DNA of 64,000 bases, from positions 13,101-77,100 of the forward strand of contig JAHCIO010000019.1 in assembly GCA_026129185.1 (NCBI GenBank). The letters are read 5' to 3'. The DNA comes from Promineifilum sp019695075. GTDB taxonomy: Bacteria > Chloroflexota > Anaerolineae > Promineifilales > Promineifilaceae. Position numbers and translations under genes: made by a program. Shown piece by piece: positions 43,448 through 50,817 of this stretch (positions are counted from its first letter, which is position 1; every line of letters begins with the position of its first letter). The notes beneath the pieces were generated by a model, which was not told where the DNA came from, made no database searches, and saw only the letters and a program-made list of their open reading frames with translations.

Positions 43448-46012
43448 ATGCCAGACCCCCGCCCCATCGAAGCCGAGGAGCCGAGCTGTCTCGAACTCCT
43501 CGACGAAGCCGTCGCTGACCAAAAGGGCATCGTCAACGTGGCCGTAGACACGGCCGACGAGACGATCACCTTCGCCTATGACCCCCAGCGCGTCAGCGAG
43601 GGCGACATCCTGCGCGTTGCCCACGCTGTTGCCCCGGCGCTGCAACAGCGTTGGGAGCGCTGCACGCTGCGGCTGGAGAAGCGCGGCGGCCGGGCGTGCG
43701 AGTCGTGCGCGCTGGCGCTGGAACGGCAGGTCGGCCGCCTGCCCGGCGTGCGCCAGGCCACGGCGAGCTTCGCCGGCGGCGTCATGGCCGTCCACTACGA
43801 CAGCGGTCTGATCAGCATCAGCGACATCGCCCAGCGCGTGGAGCAATTCGGCGTCGGCGTGGGGCCATCGGCCGCGGCCCGGGTTGCCGCGCCGCCCGCC
43901 CCAACGACCCGCCTCGGCCGCGCCCGCGTCTGGCTGACGCCGCAACGGCTCCAGGCCATCTTGACCGTCATCACCTTCGTGGCCATGATCGCCGCCTGGC
44001 TGCTGCAGCGGACGGCCGCCGGCCCGGCCTGGCTGGCGCCGGCGCTGTTCGCCGTGGCCTATGTGGCCGGCGGCGCGTTTGGCCTGAAGGGCGGCGTCGA
44101 ATCGCTCATGGCCCGCACCATCGACATCGACCTGCTGATGATCCTGGCCGCCCTGGGCGCGGCTATCGTCGGCCAGCCGTTCGAAGGGGCCATGCTGCTG
44201 TTCCTCTTCTCGCTATCCAACACGCTGCAAGACTTCGCCCTTGATCGGACGCGCAACGCCATCCGCGCCCTGATGAAGCTGCGGCCGGACGAGGCCACGG
44301 TTTACCGCGGCGAGCGCCTCGTCACCCTGCCCATTGAGCAGGTGCGCGTTGGCGACCGGATGCTGGTCAAGCCCGGCGACCGCATTGCCCTCGACGGCAT
44401 GGTACTCAACGGCGCGGGCAGCGTCGATCAGGCGTCGCTGACGGGCGAATCGATTCCGGTCTACAAGAAGCCCGGCGACACGTGCTTCGCCGGCACGATC
44501 AACCAGGATGGCAGCCTGGAGATCGGCGTCACCAAGCTGGCCAAGGACTCGACGCTGGCCCGGCTTATCCAACTGGTGGAGGAGGCGCAGAGCGAGAAGG
44601 CCGAGACGCAGCGCTTCATCGACCGTTTCGAGCAGTGGTACGCGCTGGGCGTCATCGTCCTGACGGCGCTGGTGGCCACCCTGCTGCCGCTGATCTTTGG
44701 CCAGTCGTGGAACGCGGCCTTCTACACGGCCATGACCGTCATGGTCGCCGCCTCGCCCTGCGCCATCGTCATCAGCACGCCGGCCACCGTCCTATCGGCC
44801 ATCGGCAACGGGGCGCGGCGGGGCGTGCTGTTCAAGGGCGGCGTCCACGTGGAGAACGCCGCCACCGTCCGCGCCGTGGCCTTCGACAAGACGGGCACGC
44901 TGACCGAGGGCAAGCCGGTGGTGACCGACGTCGTCTTGCTGGAGGAGGCAGAAGTTAACGCCAGGGCGCAAGGGGGCGAGGACGCAAGGGAAGAGATTAA
45001 CGCAAGGACGCAAGGACGCAAGGACGCGAGGGGAAATGAGGCGGGGAATGAGGCGATGACGTTGGCCCGGCCGGGCGGGCTGGCGCTGGCGTCGGCCGAG
45101 GAGTTGTTGCTCCTGGCCGCGGCCGTGGAGGCGCGTTCGCAACACCCGCTGGCGGCGGCCATCGTCGCTGAAGCGGCGGCGCGCGAGCTGGAACTGCTGC
45201 CGGTGGCCCACTTCCAATCCGTCGCCGGGCAGGGCGTGCGCGGCACGGTGACGGCCCCCGGCCACGGCCCGCTGACGATCCACATCGGCAACGCGCGCTA
45301 CTTCGACAGCTATGGGCTGGATGGCGCGATGGAAGCGACCAGCGCCCGCGTGGCTGCCCTGGAGGAACAGGGCAAGACCAGCGTGATCGTGGCCGCGGAG
45401 AGGCCCACGGCCGGCGGTGAGTTGTCGCTGACCCTGCTGGGCATCATCGCTCTGGCCGACGTGTTGCGGGCCGATGCCCCGGCGGTCGTGCGCGAGCTAA
45501 AGGCGGCCGGCGTCGAGCGGGTCATTATGCTGACCGGCGATAACAAGCGCGTCGCCCGGCGCATCGCCGCCCAGGCGGGCGTGGACGAGGTCTTTGCCGA
45601 CCTGCTGCCGGAGGACAAGGTCAACGCCATCCGCCATGTGCGCGACCACTTCGGCCCGGTGGCCATGGTCGGCGACGGCGTCAATGACGCCCCGGCGCTG
45701 GCCGCGGCGACTATCGGCATCGCTATGGGCGCGGCCGGCACCGACGTGGCCCTGGAGACGGCCGACATCGTCCTGATGAGCGACAACCTGCGCAACATCC
45801 CCTACGTCATTCGCCTGAGCCGGGCCACGCGGCGGACGCTCATCGTCAACCTCGGCTTTGCTCTGTTCATGATCGCCCTGATGCTGGTGACCATCTTCGC
45901 CCGCAACCTGCCGCTGCCGCTGGCCGTCGTCGGCCACGAGGGCGGCACGGTGCTGGTGTCGCTCAATGGCCTGCGGCTGCTGGGGTATCGCGATAGGACA
46001 AGAAGTGGATAG
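43448..46012 (+). CDS. P1B-type heavy-metal-transporting ATPase (P1B-4-like)
   Basis: An 854-residue efflux ATPase. Two N-terminal HMA-like regions (about 15-70 and 72-130; the second has CESC), then eight or fewer membrane helices. TGES actuator motif, AASPCAIVIS metal-site helix, phosphorylation site DKTGTLTEG, MLTGDNK and MVGDGVNDAPAL hinge are present. SPC instead of CPC and HEGGTVLVSLNGLRLL near the end place it in the P1B-4 group (Co, Zn or Fe). A CGCAAGGA-type repeat is inserted in frame after DKTGTLTEGKPVVTD, between conserved blocks. ATG at 43448 with GAGGGA upstream. The final codons lie in repeat DNA. Confidence 0.9.
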   Translation: MPDPRPIEAEEPSCLELLDEAVADQKGIVNVAVDTADETITFAYDPQRVSEGDILRVAHAVAPALQQRWERCTLRLEKRGGRACESCALALERQVGRLPGVRQATASFAGGVMAVHYDSGLISISDIAQRVEQFGVGVGPSAAARVAAPPAPTTRLGRARVWLTPQRLQAILTVITFVAMIAAWLLQRTAAGPAWLAPALFAVAYVAGGAFGLKGGVESLMARTIDIDLLMILAALGAAIVGQPFEGAMLLFLFSLSNTLQDFALDRTRNAIRALMKLRPDEATVYRGERLVTLPIEQVRVGDRMLVKPGDRIALDGMVLNGAGSVDQASLTGESIPVYKKPGDTCFAGTINQDGSLEIGVTKLAKDSTLARLIQLVEEAQSEKAETQRFIDRFEQWYALGVIVLTALVATLLPLIFGQSWNAAFYTAMTVMVAASPCAIVISTPATVLSAIGNGARRGVLFKGGVHVENAATVRAVAFDKTGTLTEGKPVVTDVVLLEEAEVNARAQGGEDAREEINARTQGRKDARGNEAGNEAMTLARPGGLALASAEELLLLAAAVEARSQHPLAAAIVAEAAARELELLPVAHFQSVAGQGVRGTVTAPGHGPLTIHIGNARYFDSYGLDGAMEATSARVAALEEQGKTSVIVAAERPTAGGELSLTLLGIIALADVLRADAPAVVRELKAAGVERVIMLTGDNKRVARRIAAQAGVDEVFADLLPEDKVNAIRHVRDHFGPVAMVGDGVNDAPALAAATIGIAMGAAGTDVALETADIVLMSDNLRNIPYVIRLSRATRRTLIVNLGFALFMIALMLVTIFARNLPLPLAVVGHEGGTVLVSLNGLRLLGYRDRTRSG
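44952..45040. repeat. CGCAAGGA-type repeat inside the metal ATPase
   Basis: GGCGCAAGGGGGCGAGGACG and CGCAAGGACGCAAGGACG units run in frame, adding an Asn-Ala-Arg-Gln-Gly-Arg-Lys-Asp-rich charged loop of about 30 residues in the nucleotide-binding domain. Same word family as 47594-47722. Confidence 0.75.
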
Positions 46013-46247
46013 TGATCAGTGACCAGTAAGTAGTGGACAGTGGACACTGCTTACCGCTTACTGCTTACTGCTTACTGCTTACTGCTTACTGCTTACTGCT
46101 TACTGCTTACTGCTCACTGCTCACTGCTCACTGCTCACTGCTCACTGCTTACTGCTCACTGTCCACTTCTCTTCTATTCTTTCTCCCCCGATTGTCCTAA
46201 AATGGGTCGGAGGCCGCCGGACACACGGTGGCCCAACGGACAACCCT
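46013..46247. repeat. TTACTGC/TCACTGC heptamer array
   Basis: From 46051 to 46162 there are 16 consecutive 7-bp units (TTACCGC, eight TTACTGC, five TCACTGC, TTACTGC, TCACTGT). Complementary words (CAGTAAGTAGTGGACAGTGG) precede it at 46020-46045. The rest of the gap (46165-46247) has no gene; it includes the leader of ubiE. Confidence 0.9.
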
Positions 46248-46955
46248 ATGGCTCACCTTCAAGGACAAGAGCGCGCCGAGTACGTGCAGGATATGTTCGC
46301 CCGCATTGCCGGCCGCTACGACACGATGAACCGGCTGATGACCTTCGGTCAGGACGTTCGCTGGCGGCGAGATGTCATCCGCCTGGCCAACCTGCCCGCG
46401 GGCGGCCGGCTGCTCGACATCGCCACGGGCACGGGCGACATCGCCGACGAGGGCCGGCGGCAAGTGCCCGACCTGCACGCCGTCGGCGGCGACTTCACCA
46501 TCGAGATGATGCGCGCCGGCAAGCGCCTGCCCGGCCGGGAGACGATCCGCTGGGTGGCGGCCGACACGCTGAGGCTGCCCTTCCCCGACGAGACGTTCGA
46601 CGCCGTCACCTCCGGCTTCCTGATGCGCAACGTTATCAACGTGGCCGGGGCGTTCCGCGAGCAGTGGCGCGTGACGCGCCCCGGCGGGCGGGTCGTCGTG
46701 CTGGAGTCCAGCCCGCCCAAGGACAATCTGCTGCGGCCGTTCATCAGAATCCACCTGAACACGGTCATCCCCACGCTCGGCCGGCTCATCACCGGCGAGG
46801 CCGACGCCTACCGCTATCTGCCCGACAGCACCCAGGGCTTCCAGGGGCCGGCGGAACTGGCGGCGACGATGCGCGACAGCGGCTTTGTGGACGTGGACTA
46901 CCGGCTGTATATGTTCGGGACAATCGCCATTCATGCAGGGACGAAGCCAGGCTAG
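46248..46955 (+). CDS. ubiE: ubiquinone/menaquinone C-methyltransferase
   Basis: A 235-residue SAM-dependent enzyme of quinone synthesis. Hallmarks: VQDMFARIAGRYDTMNRLMTFGQD at the start, SAM motif LLDIATGTGDIA near residue 55, LRLPFPDETFDAVTSGFLMRNV, and PPKDNLLRPFIRIHLNTVIP. It methylates demethylmenaquinone or the ubiquinone ring. Starts at ATG 46248 after the heptamer array. A degenerate SDR gene follows 1 bp later. With ubiX (60 kb) it makes two quinone-related genes in the window. Confidence 0.93.
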   Translation: MAHLQGQERAEYVQDMFARIAGRYDTMNRLMTFGQDVRWRRDVIRLANLPAGGRLLDIATGTGDIADEGRRQVPDLHAVGGDFTIEMMRAGKRLPGRETIRWVAADTLRLPFPDETFDAVTSGFLMRNVINVAGAFREQWRVTRPGGRVVVLESSPPKDNLLRPFIRIHLNTVIPTLGRLITGEADAYRYLPDSTQGFQGPAELAATMRDSGFVDVDYRLYMFGTIAIHAGTKPG

Positions 46956-46956
46956 T

Positions 46957-47583
46957 ATGAGCACCCTCAACCTCTCCGGCCAGGTGGCCATCGTCACCGG
47001 CGCGGGCCAGGCGGCCGGCGCGGCCGTGGCCCGGGCGCTGGCCGCGGCCGGCGCGCGCGTGGCCGTCAACGATCTCAACCCTGACCGCATCGCCCGGCTG
47101 ACGGCCGAATTGCGCGCCGGCGGCGGCCAGGCCCTCGACATCGCCGCCGACACGGCCAGCAAGTTCCAATGCGTCACCCTCATCGAGACAACCCGCGCCG
47201 AGTGGGAGCGCGTCGATATCCTCGTCAACGCCACCTCCGTCCGCCCGGCGGCGGCGGTGCTGAAGATGGACGAGTGGGAGTGGGCGCGCTGCCACGACGT
47301 GAACCTGAAAGCAGCCTTCTTCATGTGCCAACTCGTCGGCCGGGTCATGGACGACCAGAACCGAGCCGCGCCCGATGCCCGCGGCGGGCTGATCGTCAAC
47401 GTCGCCTGGCCCGCGCCGGACGAGGACGGCCGCGCCGCCTATGCCGCCGGGCAGGCCGGGCTGGTGGCCTTTGGCCGCGTCTGCGCGCGGGAGTTCGCGC
47501 CGCTGGGCGTGCGCGTCGAGACGGTCATGGCCGACCCCGCCGCGCCCGAAGCCGTCGCCGGGCAAGTGCTGGAGCTATTCTAG
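46957..47583 (+). CDS. SDR-fold protein lacking catalytic residues
   Basis: A 208-residue Rossmann-fold protein starting 1 bp after ubiE. TGAGQAAGAAVARAL replaces the TGxxxGIG cofactor motif, NATS replaces NNAG, and the YxxxK motif is YAAGQ, so the catalytic lysine is glutamine; the usual active-site serine is not apparent. It is shorter than usual (C-terminal GG segment missing). Either a non-enzymatic or an altered-specificity member. Translational coupling with ubiE is likely. Confidence 0.75.
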   Translation: MSTLNLSGQVAIVTGAGQAAGAAVARALAAAGARVAVNDLNPDRIARLTAELRAGGGQALDIAADTASKFQCVTLIETTRAEWERVDILVNATSVRPAAAVLKMDEWEWARCHDVNLKAAFFMCQLVGRVMDDQNRAAPDARGGLIVNVAWPAPDEDGRAAYAAGQAGLVAFGRVCAREFAPLGVRVETVMADPAAPEAVAGQVLELF

Positions 47584-47593
47584 GCAATAAGAC

Positions 47594-47722
47594 CTCGCGC
47601 CAAGCCGCTCACGCAAAGGACGCCAAGGAAGCAAAGAGCGCTAAGTAAGAAAGCTGCTTCTTTGCGCCTTTGCTTCTTCGCTTCTTTGCGCCTTTGCTTA
47701 CTTTGCGGCTTGGCGTGAGCTC
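47594..47722. repeat. GCAAAG/CTTTGC inverted repeat
   Basis: GCCAAGCCGCTCACGCAAAG at the left and CTTTGCGGCTTGGCGTGAGC at the right form a long imperfect palindrome of GCAAAGG and CTTTGCG words with its centre near 47660. No gene is present. It closely resembles the core of 780-986. Confidence 0.85.
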
Positions 47723-47752
47723 TTATTCGTCATCCCTGTTCGATTTGTGGGC

Positions 47753-47758
47753 TATAAT
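47753..47758 (+). promoter_or_regulatory. -10 box placed for a leaderless mRNA of the LysM gene
   Basis: TATAAT ends 6 nt before the ATG at 47765, so the predicted start point is the A of the start codon. No Shine-Dalgarno is present. Confidence 0.5.
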
Positions 47759-47764
47759 GGGTCT

Positions 47765-48547
47765 ATGTCCTTTCGTCAGATGCTGCCCTTCCTGTTCCTG
47801 AATATCGTCGTCTCCGCCGTCGTCGTGTTGAGCATCCTCTTCTGGTGGGACAATCGCAACGGCGAGGCCGCCCTGGCTGAGGCGACCGCGGCGGCGACAC
47901 TGCCGCCGGGCGTGCTGGCCACGCCCAACATCGCCGCGCCGCCGTCGGGCACCGTGCCGGCCGAGGCCGCCGCCAACACGGCCGCGACCGGCGACGACGC
48001 CCCCGTCGTCCACACCGTGCAGGCCGGCGACACGCTCAACCGCATCAGCCAGCAATACGACGTCAGCGTGGACGACATCATGGCCGCCAACGGCCTGACC
48101 GACCCCAACATCATTTCCGTCGGGCAGCAACTGATCATCCCCGTGGGCGGACTGCCGACCCCAACCGTCCCGCCACCGACGGAGATCGCCGCCCTGCCCT
48201 CGCCCATTCCCACCGAGGCGGTCGTCACCGGCCAGGGCGAGATCGCCATCGCCGGCATCAACACGCCCGGCGTGCTGGCCACCGAGGCTGTGCAAATCGT
48301 CAACAACGGCGCGGAGTTGCAATCGCTGCAAGGCTGGAAGGTGCGCGACGAGGACGGCAACGTCTACACCTTCGGCGACGTGGGCATCTTCGGCGAGGGC
48401 GCGGGCATCCTGTTGCACAGCGGCGCGGGCACCGATAGCCCGCTGGAGTTGTTCTGGGGGCTGACCGAGCCGGCCTGGCGCAGCGGCGAGACGTTGACGC
48501 TCTGGGACGCGGCCGACCAGGTCGTCGGTACGTTTGTCATTCCCTGA
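47765..48547 (+). CDS. membrane-anchored LysM and lamin-tail-like protein
   Basis: A 260-residue protein. One membrane helix (MLPFLFLNIVVSAVVVLSILFWW region, residues 6-28) is followed by an Ala/Pro linker. A LysM domain at about 82-128 (HTVQAGDTLNRISQQYDVSV, then GQQLIIPVGG) would bind peptidoglycan. Residues 160-260 (EAVQIVNNGAELQSLQGWKV, YTFGDVGIFGEGAGILLHSG) resemble a lamin-tail domain. Probably a cell-wall protein facing outward. The start is supported by the membrane helix; the transcript seems leaderless. Confidence 0.82.
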   Translation: MSFRQMLPFLFLNIVVSAVVVLSILFWWDNRNGEAALAEATAAATLPPGVLATPNIAAPPSGTVPAEAAANTAATGDDAPVVHTVQAGDTLNRISQQYDVSVDDIMAANGLTDPNIISVGQQLIIPVGGLPTPTVPPPTEIAALPSPIPTEAVVTGQGEIAIAGINTPGVLATEAVQIVNNGAELQSLQGWKVRDEDGNVYTFGDVGIFGEGAGILLHSGAGTDSPLELFWGLTEPAWRSGETLTLWDAADQVVGTFVIP

Positions 48548-48565
48548 CGAGGAGGTGGATGAGCG

Positions 48566-48793
48566 ATGCGTGGTCTGGTCGATCGCAAGGGCGAACAGTT
48601 CGCCTACCTCATTGGCAATGTCCTCTACACGATGGACGACGAGCCGAGCGGCCGGCTGGAAGGCGAGACTATCGTCGATCTGGCCGGCAAGCCGGTCTGG
48701 CGCGTCGTCGGCGACGGCGTCTATGCCATTCGCGGCCTGGAGACCATCGGCTACCTGACCGAAGAGCGGCGCGAAGACGAGCACCGGGGTTAA
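48566..48793 (+). CDS. small conserved-looking protein, unrecognised
   Basis: A 75-residue protein with a beta-rich pattern: MRGLVDRKGEQFAYLIGNVLY, then LEGETIVDLAGKPVWRVVGDGVYAIRG and YLTEE. The internal repeat of VDLAGKPVW/VYAIRGL suggests a small beta barrel. I recognise no family. AGGAGGT at 48550-48556 is 9 nt before the ATG at 48566 and fixes the start; the other ATG at 48559 would be too close. nfo begins 1 bp after its stop, so they form an operon. Confidence 0.7.
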   Translation: MRGLVDRKGEQFAYLIGNVLYTMDDEPSGRLEGETIVDLAGKPVWRVVGDGVYAIRGLETIGYLTEERREDEHRG

Positions 48794-48794
48794 C

Positions 48795-49679
48795 ATGCGA
48801 CTGGGCGCCCACATCAGCACGGCCGGCGGGGCCTATCGTTCCTTCGAGCGCGCGCGCGAGGCCACGTGCGAGTCGCTGCTCATCTTCACCAAGAGCAATC
48901 GCCAATGGGCGGCCAAGGCGCTGACCGACGACGACATCAGCCGCTATCGCGCCGCCGCCACAGAGTACGCCGACCTCTTCCCGACGTGCGTCCACGCCAG
49001 CTACCTGATCAACGTCGCCTCGCCCGACCCGGCACTATGGGAGCGGTCGTGTGTGGCGCTACGGGATGAGGTCGAGCGGGCGGCGGCGCTGGGGATCGAG
49101 CTGATCACCTTCCACCCCGGCTCCTACATGGACAGCGACGCCGAGGCCGGGCTGGACGCCATCGCCCGCGCGCTGCGCCGCCTGCTGGCGGAGACGGCCG
49201 AGAGCGCGCCCAGGACGATCATCTGCCTGGAGACGATGGCCGGCCAGGGGACGAACCTTGGCGGGCGCTTCGAGCACCTGGCGGCGATCATCGAGCGGGC
49301 CGGCGGCAGCGCGCGGCTGGGCGTCTGCTTCGATACTTGCCACGTCTTCGCCGCCGGCTACGACATTCGCATGCCGGCGGCCTACGCGGCCACGCTGGCC
49401 GAGTTCGACCGCGTCGTAGGTCTGGGGCGCATCCGCTGCTTCCACTTCAACGACAGCAAGCACGGCCTGGGCGAGGGCAAGGATCGTCACGAGCACATCG
49501 GCCGCGGCCAGATCGGCCTGGCCGGCTTCGCCAACTTCGTCAACGACCCGCGCTGGGCCGGCCATTGCGCCCACCTGGAGACGCCGCCGACCGAGGACGC
49601 CGACGACGGCACGGTGACGGACATGAACCAGGTCAATCTGGCCGCGCTGCGCGCCCTGCGCGCGTCGTCCACGGAGTAG
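48795..49679 (+). CDS. nfo: endonuclease IV
   Basis: A 294-residue TIM-barrel AP endonuclease of base excision repair. MRLGAHISTAGG, CVHASYLINVASPD, ELITFHPGSY, ICLETMAGQGTNLGG, VCFDTCHVFAAGYD, FHFNDSKHGLG and DRHEHIGRG carry the His/Asp/Glu ligands of the trinuclear zinc site, all intact. It starts 1 bp after the small upstream protein. Translation from ATG 48795. Confidence 0.95.
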   Translation: MRLGAHISTAGGAYRSFERAREATCESLLIFTKSNRQWAAKALTDDDISRYRAAATEYADLFPTCVHASYLINVASPDPALWERSCVALRDEVERAAALGIELITFHPGSYMDSDAEAGLDAIARALRRLLAETAESAPRTIICLETMAGQGTNLGGRFEHLAAIIERAGGSARLGVCFDTCHVFAAGYDIRMPAAYAATLAEFDRVVGLGRIRCFHFNDSKHGLGEGKDRHEHIGRGQIGLAGFANFVNDPRWAGHCAHLETPPTEDADDGTVTDMNQVNLAALRALRASSTE

Positions 49680-49743
49680 CGCCCGCCCGCGCGGCCACAA
49701 CCCACAATGCCGGATCAGCATCCGGCGACCATTTGGAGCGCCT

Positions 49744-50817
49744 ATGTTTATCGTCGATGCCCATCTCGATATCGCCTACAACGCCCTGAACAAGGGGCGC
49801 GACCCGCGGCGCAAGCTGACGGAGATTCGCGCCGCCGAAGCGCCCGCCTACGCCCGCGGCATCCCCACGGTCAGCTTCTCGGCCATGCGCCGTGGCGGCG
49901 TGGGCCTGGCCTTTGCCACGCTCTTCAACTCGCCGCGAGACAACCCCTTCCCCGACGGCAGCGAGGAGGATGAATGCTACAGCACGGCCGAGGAGGCCCA
50001 CCGCCTGGGCATGAAGCAGGTTGACTTCTACCGGCGGCTGGTGGATGAGGACGAGACGCTGCGGCTGGTGACCGACCGGGCGACGCTGGACGAGGTCGTC
50101 GCCAGCCACGCGGCCAGCGGCGAGGACGCCCGGCCGCTACTGGGCCTGCTGCTGCTCATGGAAGGGGCCGACCACATCCGCGTGCCGGAGGAGACAGAGC
50201 TATGGCGCGACGCCGGCGTGCGCGTCATCGGCCCGGCATGGGACGACACGCGCTATTGCGACGGGGCCTGGCGCGGCAGCAAGACCGGCCTCTCGGCCGC
50301 CGGCCGCCGCCTGCTGGAGGTCATGGCCGACCTGGGGCTGATCCTCGACCTGACCCACATGAGCGAGATCGCCGCCCTCCAGTCCCTCGACGCCTACGCC
50401 GGGCCGGTCGTGGCCACCCACGCCAACGCCCGCGCCCTCGTGCCCACCGAGCGGCAACTGGGCGACAAGCAAATCCGCCTCATCGGCGAGCGCGACGGGA
50501 TGATCGGCTGCGTGCTGTTCAACGCCTTCCTACGCGCCGGCTACCGCAAGGGCGACAACAAGGCCACAGTGACGCTCGACCACGTCGTCGCCCACATCGA
50601 CCACGTCTGCCAGCTCATCGGCGACGCGCGCCACGCGGGCATCGGCAGCGACCTCGACGGCGGCTTCGGCGCGGCCGACATCCCCACGCCGCTGGACAGC
50701 ATCGCCGACCTGCGCCTCATCGGCGAGGCGCTGGGCGAAAAGGGCTACAGCCCGGACGACGTGGCCGGCATCATGGGCGGCAACTGGGTGGCGCTGCTGC
50801 GGCGGACGCTGGCCTAG
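49744..50817 (+). CDS. membrane dipeptidase-type M19 peptidase
   Basis: A 357-residue amidohydrolase. DAHLDIAYN near the N-terminus, MEGADHI, DLTHMSE, ATHANARAL and the GIGSDLDGGFG motif are those of renal dipeptidase (M19), with a binuclear zinc site. It would hydrolyse dipeptides, possibly D-containing ones. No signal peptide is visible, so cytosolic. Convergent with murE: stop codons share CTAG, overlapping by 4 nt. Confidence 0.93.
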   Translation: MFIVDAHLDIAYNALNKGRDPRRKLTEIRAAEAPAYARGIPTVSFSAMRRGGVGLAFATLFNSPRDNPFPDGSEEDECYSTAEEAHRLGMKQVDFYRRLVDEDETLRLVTDRATLDEVVASHAASGEDARPLLGLLLLMEGADHIRVPEETELWRDAGVRVIGPAWDDTRYCDGAWRGSKTGLSAAGRRLLEVMADLGLILDLTHMSEIAALQSLDAYAGPVVATHANARALVPTERQLGDKQIRLIGERDGMIGCVLFNAFLRAGYRKGDNKATVTLDHVVAHIDHVCQLIGDARHAGIGSDLDGGFGAADIPTPLDSIADLRLIGEALGEKGYSPDDVAGIMGGNWVALLRRTLA

